NCBI GenBank assembly: GCA_963925545.1
Contig: CAWUSA010000006.1
Span: 78,990-142,989 of the forward strand
Direction: 5' to 3'
DNA: 64,000 nt
DNA from: TMED14 sp963925545
Lineage (GTDB): Bacteria > Bacteroidota > Bacteroidia > Flavobacteriales > Schleiferiaceae
The notes below the pieces were generated by a model, which saw nothing but the letters and a program-made list of their open reading frames with translations, was not told the origin of the DNA and searched no databases. This document shows positions 8,339 through 16,334 of this stretch, piece by piece. The position numbers and the translations under genes were made by a program. The stretch's first letter is position 1. Each line of letters starts with the position of its first letter.

Positions 8339-9349
8339 ATGGAATTGTATTTAGATTCTGCTGACATGCAGGAGGTTACCGAGGCGTTTGCCTTGAATTT
8401 TTTGGCTGGCCTAACCACTACCCCCACCTTCATGCAGCGAAATGGCGTGAAAGATTTGAACGCCACCCTGTTGCAGTTTGCTGAGAAAGTCCCCATCCTT
8501 CAGATTGAGGCCCTTGGCCGTGATTGTGACAGCATTGTTGCAGAAGCTAAGCGCCAGGAGGAACTTGGCCTAGACCGAAGCAGCACGGTGTACAAAATTC
8601 CCATTTCACTGGAAGGCGCTAAGGCATGCAAGCAATTGACCGATGAAGGCTTCATGGTCAACCTTCATTTGGTTTACACCGTTCAACAAGCCTATTTGGC
8701 CATGAATGCCGGTGCAACCTACGTCTGCCCCTTGGTTGGGCGCTTGCAAGACCAAGGCATTGATGCTTTGGACTTGGTGTCACGCATCGTTGACATGAAA
8801 CACGAGTATGGCTTTGAAACCAAGGTCATGTTTAGCTCAGTCAGACACAATGAGCATGTGAGAAATGCCATTGACCTTGGCGTGGATGCCATCACCGTTC
8901 CGTGGAAAATTCTTCAAACCATGAGCGACAATCACATGACCAGCATGGGGACCGAACAGTTCTACCAGGATCATCACCGGATGAACACCCTCGTTGCTGA
9001 CGTAATGAAAACACAGGACTGCATGGTTCAGGCAACAAGCCCCATGCAAGACGTCTTATTGAAAATGACTGCAAGCGGCTATGGTGCCGTGGTGGTTGTT
9101 GACAAACAACTGAAGCCAATTGGCGTGTTCACCGACGGTGACCTGCGACGATTACTCAGCCAGGGCAGCCAACCTGACCTCAGTCAAAGCTTGAACAGCA
9201 TGCATGAGATTGCCCCGCCGGCAAGCATTCCTTCAAGCTGCAATGTAGAGGATGCCATTGCGGCCATGCACAAATTGCACGTGGACCAACTGGTCGTGAC
9301 AGATGACGCTGTAGCCATTGGCTTGATTGACATTCAAGATTTGCTATGA
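8339..9349 (+). CDS. TalC-type transaldolase/aldolase fused to a KdsD-like CBS pair
   Basis: Residues 1 to about 215 are a small TalC/fructose-6-phosphate-aldolase-type barrel: it opens MELYLDSADM (Asp6), keeps the Schiff-base lysine (Lys86 in VYKIPIS), and has AGATYVCPLVGRLQD and DAITVPWKIL. Two usually conserved active-site positions differ: the TTNP motif reads TTTP (Thr28) and the Thr of the NxTL strand reads His110 (NLHLVYT). Residues about 218-336 form two CBS repeats, with GVFTDGDLRRLL and the end IGLIDIQDLL, which look like the CBS tail of arabinose-5-phosphate isomerase KdsD, where an SIS domain would normally precede. The stop overlaps the next gene (ATGA), a KdsC-like phosphatase. 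Inference: a sugar-phosphate aldolase of altered specificity working with that phosphatase. The substrate is unknown. Confidence 0.85.
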   Translation: MELYLDSADMQEVTEAFALNFLAGLTTTPTFMQRNGVKDLNATLLQFAEKVPILQIEALGRDCDSIVAEAKRQEELGLDRSSTVYKIPISLEGAKACKQLTDEGFMVNLHLVYTVQQAYLAMNAGATYVCPLVGRLQDQGIDALDLVSRIVDMKHEYGFETKVMFSSVRHNEHVRNAIDLGVDAITVPWKILQTMSDNHMTSMGTEQFYQDHHRMNTLVADVMKTQDCMVQATSPMQDVLLKMTASGYGAVVVVDKQLKPIGVFTDGDLRRLLSQGSQPDLSQSLNSMHEIAPPASIPSSCNVEDAIAAMHKLHVDQLVVTDDAVAIGLIDIQDLL

Positions 9350-9954
9350 AAAAATTCAAGGCCCTTGTGCTCGACTGGGATGGCGTGTTTCACGATGGCC
9401 GCAAAGCGGTTGATGGAAGCAGCACCTTTTCAGAGATCGACAGCATGGGCTTGAACCTGTTGAGGTTTGCCCATCACCAGCAACAGGGCATGCCTTTGCC
9501 TGTAGCTATTGTCACGGGTGAGCGCAATCCCAGCGCGGAAGCCTTTGCGCAGCGGGAACATTTGGATGCTTTTTGCTTTAACGCAAAAGACAAACGATTG
9601 GCCATTCCCTTCTTGGAAACCCTCTGGGGCATACCGGCTAACAACTGGGCTTTTGTCTTTGATGATATCCTTGACCTAGGGTTAGCTAAAGAGGTGGCTT
9701 TCAGGGCTATGGTTGAACGAACAGCCACCCAGGAAACCGTCCAATTTGCTCAGCGAAAAGGCTTGGTTGACATGGTTCTACAAGGCGATCACGCTGTGCG
9801 TGAATTTGCAGAAAGAAACCTGGTTGATAGGGGTCAATTCGATGCAGCTCTGGCAGAGCGCATTGCCGTTTCCACAAGCTATCAATCCTATTGGAAGGAT
9901 AGGCAAGCGTTACCAACCCTTTTGCAAGACCTCAGCAGCAAAGACTTGCATTAA
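9346..9954 (+). CDS. KdsC-like HAD phosphatase
   Basis: A 202-residue HAD hydrolase of the capless KdsC type. Motif I is LVLDWDGVFHDG (Asp10 nucleophile, Asp12 acid/base), motif II lies in AIVTGE, the motif III lysine is in NAKDKR, and motif IV reads FVFDDILDLGL. KdsC proteins dephosphorylate Kdo-8-phosphate and related acids (KDN-9-P, NeuNAc-9-P). The first-motif phrase DWDGVFHDG departs from the usual DVDGVLTDG. It overlaps the transaldolase-CBS gene by four bases, so a shared sugar pathway is likely. No kdsA, kdsB or neuB gene is nearby, so Kdo synthesis is not implied. The stop overlaps that of convergent zapA. Confidence 0.8.
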   Translation: MKKFKALVLDWDGVFHDGRKAVDGSSTFSEIDSMGLNLLRFAHHQQQGMPLPVAIVTGERNPSAEAFAQREHLDAFCFNAKDKRLAIPFLETLWGIPANNWAFVFDDILDLGLAKEVAFRAMVERTATQETVQFAQRKGLVDMVLQGDHAVREFAERNLVDRGQFDAALAERIAVSTSYQSYWKDRQALPTLLQDLSSKDLH

Positions 9955-10277
9955 TCGGTGACAGCAGTGTCATCACCCAAAACAGCCTGAAGCTGGGTCT
10001 CCATGCTTCGCAAACGATCTAACGTGTCCTCATTCAAGCCCTCCTTGGGAGCTTTGGACGCAGCAACTAAGCCGAGCATCTGATTGGCGACTTGCAAAGC
10101 GCACATGGCAAGGGCATCCTGCTTGTCATTGACTGCGTACTTGTCCTCAAATCGAGACATGGCAGATGCAATCATTGCAACCGCTTTTCTAACCCGCTCC
10201 TCTTCACTTCTCTCAATGGTCAGAGGGTACAGACGATCCGCAATACTAACCTTGATTTTCAACTTATCCTTGCTCAT
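9951..10277 (-). CDS. zapA: Cell division protein ZapA
   Basis: Binds FtsZ and promotes Z-ring bundling. The 108-residue protein starts MSKDKLKIKVSIADRLYPL, giving the beta-strand head domain; the helical tail includes ERVRKAVAMIASAM, the DKQDALAMCALQVA segment and a C-terminal coiled-coil stretch. The frame is open to 10322, but the ATG at 10277 forms a TGATG junction with the stop of the upstream coiled-coil gene and matches family starts. The two are probably translationally coupled. The stop overlaps that of the HAD gene by four bases. Confidence 0.9.
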   Translation of the reverse strand: MSKDKLKIKVSIADRLYPLTIERSEEERVRKAVAMIASAMSRFEDKYAVNDKQDALAMCALQVANQMLGLVAASKAPKEGLNEDTLDRLRSMETQLQAVLGDDTAVTD

Positions 10278-10585
10278 CAGGCATTGAGTTTTGCAATGCA
10301 AGTGTTGATTTCCCTCATCCAAACAGTGAGCTGCTTGTTGAGTGATTGCCTTGCGGCTACATCACCGTTAAAAGCCATCAATAATTGCATATTTTCCATA
10401 GCTTGAGTCGCCTCCTTCAAAGCTTCCGCTTGCTTACCCAATGCTTGATGTGCATTGTCTAAGTCTTCAGCCTGAGCTTCCAATTCACCCATCTGATGGC
10501 GGTAGCGATCAATCAGCTCATGCACCTGATTTTGAAGGCTTACGATGTGTTTTTCTGTGCTTGACATGTCAGGGTGAATTTCCAT
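10277..10585 (-). CDS. Small coiled-coil protein upstream of zapA (ZapB-like)
   Basis: A 102-residue protein that is almost wholly predicted coiled coil (HIVSLQNQVHELIDRYRHQM, then a long Ala/Glu/Gln helix), ending TVWMREINTCIAKLNA. Bacteroidota commonly carry such a protein directly before zapA with a similar REIDKCI-type end; by position and shape it may act in division like ZapB, which is inference. A -7 box ends only two bases before the ATG at 10585, so the Met codon at 10567 (MSSTEKH) may be the true start. Confidence 0.75.
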   Translation of the reverse strand: MEIHPDMSSTEKHIVSLQNQVHELIDRYRHQMGELEAQAEDLDNAHQALGKQAEALKEATQAMENMQLLMAFNGDVAARQSLNKQLTVWMREINTCIAKLNA

Positions 10586-10587
10586 TT

Positions 10588-10595
10588 CAAAGGTA
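10588..10595 (-). promoter_or_regulatory. -7 box TACCTTTG of the zapA operon
   Basis: Exact TAnnTTTG on the minus strand (plus strand CAAAGGTA). It is the mirror image of the M23 gene's box 21 bases away, so the two promoters stand back to back and together form a 10-base inverted repeat (10588-10597 and 10615-10624). Confidence 0.55.
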
Positions 10596-10616
10596 GGACA
10601 ACTTAAGTCTTGAACC

Positions 10617-10624
10617 TACCTTTG
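10617..10624 (+). promoter_or_regulatory. -7 box TACCTTTG of the M23 peptidase operon
   Basis: Exact TAnnTTTG, followed by AGCC and the ATG at 10629. The four-base gap predicts a leaderless mRNA. Its -33 region falls on the zapA-side box, so both promoters probably cannot be occupied at once. Confidence 0.55.
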
Positions 10625-10628
10625 AGCC

Positions 10629-12209
10629 ATGCGACGATGGTTGATAACCCTTGGATGGATCTCCTGCTTGATGCTTCATGCCCAATCTCCCCCGATTACC
10701 CATCAGCCTATGGATATACCTGCTTCCATGGCTGGGTCATTTGGCGAGATGCGCCACCACCATTTTCATTCCGGCATTGACCTTCGATCTCAGGGGAAAA
10801 TCGGGCAGGTTGTCCGGGCCATGGCGGATGGTGATTTGCGCCGAATCGTTATCAAGCCTGGTGGTTTTGGATGGGCGCTTTACCTGGAACATCCCAGTGG
10901 ACACACATCGGTTTATGCTCACCTGAGTGAGTTCAAACAAGCATGGATGGATCATGCAATGGCTTACGCAAAAAGGAATCACCGCTACGTGATAGACATA
11001 CCTATCGCTAAGGGGAAATTCCCCATCAAGGCTGGCGACATCATTGGTCTGAGCGGGAATTCAGGCGGCTCGGGCGGCCCGCATTTGCACGTGGAATGGC
11101 GAGACAGTCAGACAGAAGAACCATTGAATCCATTGACTTACGGGCTTGTTGTCAATGACAAGGTCCAACCTGCAATACGTGGATTGTACGCAAAGTCTAC
11201 CGAAGGTGCATGGCAACTTCATCGACCAGGAAAGGACAATCAACTTGCAAGCGAACTCATCATCACAAGCTGGCAAGATTTGGCATTGGATGTGACCGAT
11301 CACATGGAATCTGGCGGTCGACCCCTTGGCATTCAACGGATCACGTTGCAGGTCGGCGAAAACATGCAAACCTTGCACATTCAACGCTTCGCCTTTCACC
11401 AAAGCAGAGGGGTTGACGCCTTGATGCACATGGACGTTCAGATGAAACAGGGTCGACGTTGTTACCGGATTGTACCTTTTGCCTCAAAGGATGGGCAGCA
11501 GCCAGCAGATATTTGGGAAGGCCGTGGGTCCCTGCCAACAGAGGGAAAACACCATTTCACCCTCACGGTTGAGGATGCACATGGCAATCGGTCAACATTG
11601 CATGGCGATGTGCAATTCAAACCATTGACCTCTGCCCGCTTAATCCATGACTACCGTCTGCCTGGAAGCCTACAACAAGGCAACATGAAGGTTAGCTTCT
11701 CAGCGCATTCTTTCACTCACAGCCCGAGTCTCTCTTTGCGCAAAGGTGACAAACACTGGCAATGGACCGTGTCCAGCACTGCACCCGTGCTCAAGCCCTT
11801 CACCTATACTTGGACCGTTTCCAAGGAATGGACAGAGCCTTTGGATAAAACCCTGTTAATTGTCACTGATTTTCGCGGCAACCAGTCTCGACTTGTTGGT
11901 CGTGTGTTGACGGATGGTCGCCTTCAATTTAAAAGCATGCAATGGGGTCACATGCAACTAAGCGTCGACACCACTGCACCGACCATTCGATGGATTCAAC
12001 GCCAGGGATCTCTTGCCACCCTCCACCTTGCTGACAATCGGCTGGACATCCAAAGCATGACAGTTACCGTAAATGGGCAGTGGGTGTGGGCCTACCATGA
12101 TGCAAAAAACCAACGACTCCTGGTCTCAGATTTACCTGAATCTGGTGAATTGGTCGTTGTGGCAGAAGATGAAGCAGGCAATGCAACTACCTTTAGGCAT
12201 TCTTTTTGA
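10629..12209 (+). CDS. Secreted M23 (LytM) family metallopeptidase
   Basis: Predicted exported endopeptidase of 526 residues acting on peptidoglycan cross-links. The signal peptide ends LMLHAQS. The LytM domain lies early (about residues 35-165): FHSGIDLRSQG gives the HxxxD zinc ligands, YAHLSEF follows, and SGNSGGSGGPHLHVEWRD holds the second HxH pair, so the zinc site looks complete. The remaining 350 residues are beta-rich, probably Ig-like, with TLTVEDAHGN and VAEDEAGN phrases. It leads an operon with the two following genes, an arrangement often seen in Flavobacteriia. Confidence 0.9.
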   Translation: MRRWLITLGWISCLMLHAQSPPITHQPMDIPASMAGSFGEMRHHHFHSGIDLRSQGKIGQVVRAMADGDLRRIVIKPGGFGWALYLEHPSGHTSVYAHLSEFKQAWMDHAMAYAKRNHRYVIDIPIAKGKFPIKAGDIIGLSGNSGGSGGPHLHVEWRDSQTEEPLNPLTYGLVVNDKVQPAIRGLYAKSTEGAWQLHRPGKDNQLASELIITSWQDLALDVTDHMESGGRPLGIQRITLQVGENMQTLHIQRFAFHQSRGVDALMHMDVQMKQGRRCYRIVPFASKDGQQPADIWEGRGSLPTEGKHHFTLTVEDAHGNRSTLHGDVQFKPLTSARLIHDYRLPGSLQQGNMKVSFSAHSFTHSPSLSLRKGDKHWQWTVSSTAPVLKPFTYTWTVSKEWTEPLDKTLLIVTDFRGNQSRLVGRVLTDGRLQFKSMQWGHMQLSVDTTAPTIRWIQRQGSLATLHLADNRLDIQSMTVTVNGQWVWAYHDAKNQRLLVSDLPESGELVVVAEDEAGNATTFRHSF

Positions 12210-12223
12210 AAGCAGTCGACCCC

Positions 12224-12862
12224 ATGAAGCCATTCCTTGCCCTTTTATTGTTCCTGTTTGGATTCCAGCTCCTTGCGCAAGAGCGCATTGTTCAAGTGAG
12301 CGGTGTCATTTTAACGACTGACTCCAGTGCACAACATGTCCCCAACGCCAACATATCTGTTATAGGGCGAGATTTGAACAGCCAATCTGGCGATGATGGG
12401 TTCTTTTCCATGGTTGCCGTTCCCGGCGACAGCATCCTGATCAAGCGGTTTGGCTTTGAGCCAAGCAAGCTCTACATCCCCGACAGCCTGATTGGCGATG
12501 CCTACCTAGCTATTGTTACCATGCAATGGTTAAGTGTGGAGCTGGAAGAAGTCATCCTTTACCCCTGGCCACGGCCAGAGGCGCTCAACCGAGAGTTGCT
12601 TTCGATGAAGGTAGAGACCACTGAACGCGACATTGCCATGCGGAACCTTGCCTTGTCAGCCTTGAAGGAGCAAGCGGTGGCTATGGGTATGGACCCCGCA
12701 CAGATACAGCGTTATGCAATCAAAGCTCAAGAGCAAAACCTCTACGATTACGGCAGGTACGGCGCCTTCAACAATGCAGGCTCTGCCATTCTTGGTCGAT
12801 TGAGTAACCCATTTGCCTGGGCACAGTTTTTCAAGGCAATCAAGCAGGGTGATTTCAATTAA
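12224..12862 (+). CDS. Carboxypeptidase-regulatory-domain-like secreted protein
   Basis: Exported protein of 212 residues; the ATG at 12224 opens a clear signal peptide (MKPFLALLLFLFGFQLLAQ). An in-frame TTG at 12206 overlaps the M23 stop but is less likely. Residues about 20-100 form a carboxypeptidase D regulatory-like beta sandwich (VQVSGVILTTDSS, PNANISVIGRD, DDGFFSMVAVPGDSILI), followed by a helical C-terminal region (YGRYGAFNNAGSA). Such proteins often sit next to TonB-dependent receptors, as here with a five-base gap. The function is unknown; a role at the outer membrane is inference. Confidence 0.75.
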   Translation: MKPFLALLLFLFGFQLLAQERIVQVSGVILTTDSSAQHVPNANISVIGRDLNSQSGDDGFFSMVAVPGDSILIKRFGFEPSKLYIPDSLIGDAYLAIVTMQWLSVELEEVILYPWPRPEALNRELLSMKVETTERDIAMRNLALSALKEQAVAMGMDPAQIQRYAIKAQEQNLYDYGRYGAFNNAGSAILGRLSNPFAWAQFFKAIKQGDFN

Positions 12863-12867
12863 TTGGT

Positions 12868-15018
12868 ATGCTGACTTTCCTGCTCATGATGGGAATCAGC
12901 AGCCCCACGGACAGCATCCCTCAAACAACCACCCTGAAAGCAGCGGAAGTCAGAGCTGATAAAGTCAATTCTGGCATAACCCGCATCCAAGCAAAATCCC
13001 TCACTGGCGCTGCTTTAGCTGGCGAATCTGTTGAGGGACTCATTCGCACCCTCTCTGGCGTGGTAGCAACCGATGAATTGTCTAGCCAATATGCTGTTCG
13101 CGGTGGATCTTTCGATGAGAACTTGCTGCTGATTGAGGGCTTTGAAGTGTACCGGCCACAGCTGGCTCGCAGTGGTCAGCAAGAAGGCTTGAGTGCCATC
13201 AACCCTGATCTCGTTGGCAACCTAGAATTTTCTGCAGGTGGATTTTCAGTCCTTTATGGGGACAAGCTGAGCTCGGTGCTTTCGGTACGCTATCAACCAA
13301 CGGCATTTAACCTACCTGAAGGTCAAGCACAATGGAAAGTTAAAACAGGGCTTTACGCCAGCCGATTAGCCCATGCCAGCTATTGGGACAGCCATGGCTT
13401 ACAGTGGCTGTCACTGCTTGGGATTCGCGTGAAGAGCAATCGGCGTTTTCAGCAGGGGCTGGACACGGAAGGTGACTACTTGTCCCATGCTGAGGATGTG
13501 CAGTGGCTTATCAAAGGCCAGGGCAAACAATGGACGCACACCGGTTTTGCCATGGCACAAAACAGTGCTTACAGCTTGCAACCCAGTTCCCGAACAACAG
13601 AATTCGGGACCGTGACACAGGTGCTTCGTTTAAGCGTTTACATGGCAGGCAAGGAATCCTATGACTACCAAAATGCCTTCACTGGGTGGCGAAGCAGTTA
13701 CCAGTTAGCTGAAGGCCATCAATTGAGCGCACAATTTTCTGCCACACAGGCCTTAGAGAGTGAGTCTGCGGATGTAGAATCTGCTTATTTGCTTGGCGAG
13801 GTCAATCAAAACCTAGGCAGTGATCAATTTGGAGACATTGCCTATTGGCGAGGTTCTGGCGGCCATTTCAGGCATGCCCGCAATCACCAATGGATGCGAT
13901 CCCTGCAAGCTTCCCTAGGCGGATACCATAAGCTCAATGATCGTCAAACGCTGACATGGGGCACGGGCTGGCAACAGCAAACGGGCCTTGATCATCTGGA
14001 TGAGTGGGTGAACCTAGATTCAGCAGGGTACAGCCTACCCTACACAGCGACCCTTGTCACTGACAGTGGATGGATTGGCACACAAAACCTGGATCTTCAT
14101 CAGCGTTTCAGGGCAAATGGCCTGCTTAACAATGACAAGTTGAATGCCTTCGTAAACTACACGGTCAAAGGCCAGCAAGGGGAAGCGTCGATGGGCTTGA
14201 GGTTGCTTCACGATAGCCGCAGCGGAGAGTGGCGACTCAGCCCACGCATCGCCTTGTCGTCCACCCTCAGGGATGATTGGTCCCTCGATCTACGTGGGGG
14301 CTCCTATGCACAGACTGCTTCCGTGCGGGAATTAAGAAATTGGCGAGACCTGTCTTTTGATGCCTCCGCACCCATGCAGCATGCGTGGCATGGCATCATT
14401 GGCTTAGAAAAGCATTTTGAACGACAGTCTAGGCCCTTTTATTGGCGGAGTGAGGCATACGTTAAATACCTTGATAAAGCCTTCCCTTTCGAACAAGATG
14501 GCATGCGCCTTCGCTACTTGGGCACAACACCCATTCAAGCCAAAGTCATTGGCATCGATCAACGGCTTCACACCGAATGGGTTGACGGGGCTGAATCCTG
14601 GTTCAGCTTATCTTTTTACCGATCCAGCGAAAAGGTCAATGATCAATGGCAACGACGGGCCAGTGACTACAGGCATGCGATGTCCCTTCGCGTTGAAGAC
14701 CAACTGCCCGACGAGCCTGGCAGCAGGGTCTATGTACAGATTCAGTATTCAGGCGGGTTTCCTTTTGGCGCACCACTTGCCACGGAAAAACCCTTCAGCA
14801 GTTCAGCTTACCGACGCTTAGATTTAGGTTTTGAGCGACTGCTTCACGTCCAAGGGTTTCAGCGTGTCAGCATCATCCTGGAGGCATTCAATTTGCTAGA
14901 GATTCGCAATACAGCCAGCTATTTCTGGATCATGGACATCAGTACAGCAAATCAATATGCTGTGCCTAATTACCTGAGCGATCGCTTGATGAATCTATCC
15001 CTGCAGGTCAGCTTTTAA
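12868..15018 (+). CDS. TonB-dependent receptor with plug domain
   Basis: Outer-membrane receptor of 716 residues. The plug region (about 35-150) shows VEGLIRTLSGVVATDELSS, YAVRGGSFDENLLLIEGFEV and NLEFSAGGFSVLYGDKLSSV, followed by a 22-strand-type barrel rich in aromatic beta strands and ending LMNLSLQVSF. The N-terminal hydrophobic run MLTFLLMMGI is short for a signal peptide. No N-terminal CarboxypepD_reg domain is present; the preceding gene carries one separately. The substrate cannot be told. The last 11 bases overlap the end of convergent rocD. Confidence 0.88.
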   Translation: MLTFLLMMGISSPTDSIPQTTTLKAAEVRADKVNSGITRIQAKSLTGAALAGESVEGLIRTLSGVVATDELSSQYAVRGGSFDENLLLIEGFEVYRPQLARSGQQEGLSAINPDLVGNLEFSAGGFSVLYGDKLSSVLSVRYQPTAFNLPEGQAQWKVKTGLYASRLAHASYWDSHGLQWLSLLGIRVKSNRRFQQGLDTEGDYLSHAEDVQWLIKGQGKQWTHTGFAMAQNSAYSLQPSSRTTEFGTVTQVLRLSVYMAGKESYDYQNAFTGWRSSYQLAEGHQLSAQFSATQALESESADVESAYLLGEVNQNLGSDQFGDIAYWRGSGGHFRHARNHQWMRSLQASLGGYHKLNDRQTLTWGTGWQQQTGLDHLDEWVNLDSAGYSLPYTATLVTDSGWIGTQNLDLHQRFRANGLLNNDKLNAFVNYTVKGQQGEASMGLRLLHDSRSGEWRLSPRIALSSTLRDDWSLDLRGGSYAQTASVRELRNWRDLSFDASAPMQHAWHGIIGLEKHFERQSRPFYWRSEAYVKYLDKAFPFEQDGMRLRYLGTTPIQAKVIGIDQRLHTEWVDGAESWFSLSFYRSSEKVNDQWQRRASDYRHAMSLRVEDQLPDEPGSRVYVQIQYSGGFPFGAPLATEKPFSSSAYRRLDLGFERLLHVQGFQRVSIILEAFNLLEIRNTASYFWIMDISTANQYAVPNYLSDRLMNLSLQVSF

Positions 15019-16285
15019 AGCTAGCGTCGTAGTCGGTGAAGACTGATTCAATGATCGCTAAAGCCTTGGCCATTTCTTGATCATTGATGACCAACGGTGG
15101 GGCAAATCGAATGATGTTACCATGGGTAGGCTTAGCCAATAAACCTGCTTCAGACAGGGCAACGCAAAGGTCCCATGCCGTGGTTGAGTCCTCACTATCA
15201 TTGATCAGCACCGCATTGAGCAATCCCTTGCCGCGGATACCTAAAACCAAGTTCAAACCAGCGATACGCTCCTGCAATGCGTCGCGAAACACCTTACCCT
15301 GTCTGCGCGCATTTTGCATCAAGGATTCATCTTCAACGACCTGCAGTGCAGCTAAGGTCACGGCTGCTGCAACAGGGTTTCCGCCAAAAGTAGAGCCGTG
15401 TTGCCCCGGCTTAATTGATAGCATGATTTCATCATCACAAAGCACAGCGCTCACCGGGTAGACCCCGCCACTCAAGGCCTTACCTAAGATTAAAATGTCT
15501 GCCCGAACATAGGTGCTTTCATCGCGTTCACAAACCGCATTGGCACAATGGCAATCGCCACAGGTTGCAAGCCATGACCCCGTTCGAGCTATGCCGGTTT
15601 GTATCTCATCTGCCATGAATAAGACGCCTTTGTCATGGCAAATGGCAGCTGCTTCAGCAAGGTAGTTGGCATCGGGCACCATGACACCTGCCTCACCTTG
15701 AATGGGCTCAACCAAGAAGCCTGCCACAAACTCATTGTTAAGGACCTCCTTCAATGCCGCTATGTCATTGTAGGGGATGCGTAAGAAGCCTGGTCCATAG
15801 GGGCCAAAGCCATCGTAGCTGTCTGGATCACTGGAAAAACTAATGATGGTGCTTGTGCGGCCATGGAAATTGTTGTCGCAAACAACAATGATGGCTTGAT
15901 TGCTTGGCATGCCCTTGACATCATAGGCCCATCGACGGCAAAGCTTGATGGCTGTTTCAACGGCTTCTGCACCAGAATTCATTGGCAGCACCTTGTCATA
16001 AGCAAATCGCTGAGCAAGGCTTGCTTCCATGTCGCCCAGCTGGTCATTGTAAAAGGCCCTGGACGTCAAGGCCAGCTTGCTGGCCTGGTCTGTCAGGGCC
16101 TTGAGGATTGCTGGGTGTCCATGCCCCTGATTGACTGCAGAATAGGCGCTGAGAAAGTCTAGGTACGCTTTGCCATCAACGTCCCATACATGCACGCCTT
16201 CGCCGCGCGAAAGCACCACAGGTAACGGATGGTAGTTGTGTGCACCATATCGATTTTCTTGTGCGATGAGTTCCTCTGCTGTCAT
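15008..16285 (-). CDS. rocD: Ornithine--oxo-acid transaminase
   Basis: PLP enzyme converting ornithine and 2-oxoglutarate to glutamate semialdehyde and glutamate. The 425 residues fit class III aminotransferases: substrate-side HNYHPLPVVLSRGEGVHVWD, YSAVNQGHGHP, LPMNSGAEAVETAIKL, FHGRTSTIISFSSD, EPIQGEAGVMVPD, ADEIQTGIARTG and the PLP lysine in ILGKALSGGVYPV. An insert around CGDCHCANAVCERDES with several Cys replaces the usual short loop, which is unusual for this enzyme and might bind metal or form a disulfide. Expressed from its own promoter, with a 16-base leader. Confidence 0.92.
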   Translation of the reverse strand: MTAEELIAQENRYGAHNYHPLPVVLSRGEGVHVWDVDGKAYLDFLSAYSAVNQGHGHPAILKALTDQASKLALTSRAFYNDQLGDMEASLAQRFAYDKVLPMNSGAEAVETAIKLCRRWAYDVKGMPSNQAIIVVCDNNFHGRTSTIISFSSDPDSYDGFGPYGPGFLRIPYNDIAALKEVLNNEFVAGFLVEPIQGEAGVMVPDANYLAEAAAICHDKGVLFMADEIQTGIARTGSWLATCGDCHCANAVCERDESTYVRADILILGKALSGGVYPVSAVLCDDEIMLSIKPGQHGSTFGGNPVAAAVTLAALQVVEDESLMQNARRQGKVFRDALQERIAGLNLVLGIRGKGLLNAVLINDSEDSTTAWDLCVALSEAGLLAKPTHGNIIRFAPPLVINDQEMAKALAIIESVFTDYDASFKS

Positions 16286-16301
16286 GGTAAGTTATTTGAA
16301 G

Positions 16302-16309
16302 CAAATGTA
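16302..16309 (-). promoter_or_regulatory. -7 box TACATTTG of rocD
   Basis: Exact TAnnTTTG on the minus strand, 16 bases before the rocD ATG. It is back to back with the rlmD box 11 bases away. Confidence 0.5.
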
Positions 16310-16320
16310 ACCATGAGATA

Positions 16321-16328
16321 TACCTTTG
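16321..16328 (+). promoter_or_regulatory. -7 box TACCTTTG of rlmD
   Basis: Exact TAnnTTTG, followed by CCAACC and the ATG at 16335. The six-base gap suggests a leaderless or near-leaderless mRNA and supports the ATG over the in-frame TTG at 16326, which lies inside the box. Confidence 0.5.
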
Positions 16329-16334
16329 CCAACC

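Noticed and set aside
8339..9954. Kdo biosynthesis operon
   Set aside because: The first gene has no SIS isomerase domain, and kdsA and kdsB are absent, so only KdsD/KdsC-like parts are present.
10588..10624. Inverted repeat read as a repressor operator or terminator
   Set aside because: Each arm is an exact -7 promoter box facing its own gene and there is no T run, so two promoters explain it more simply.
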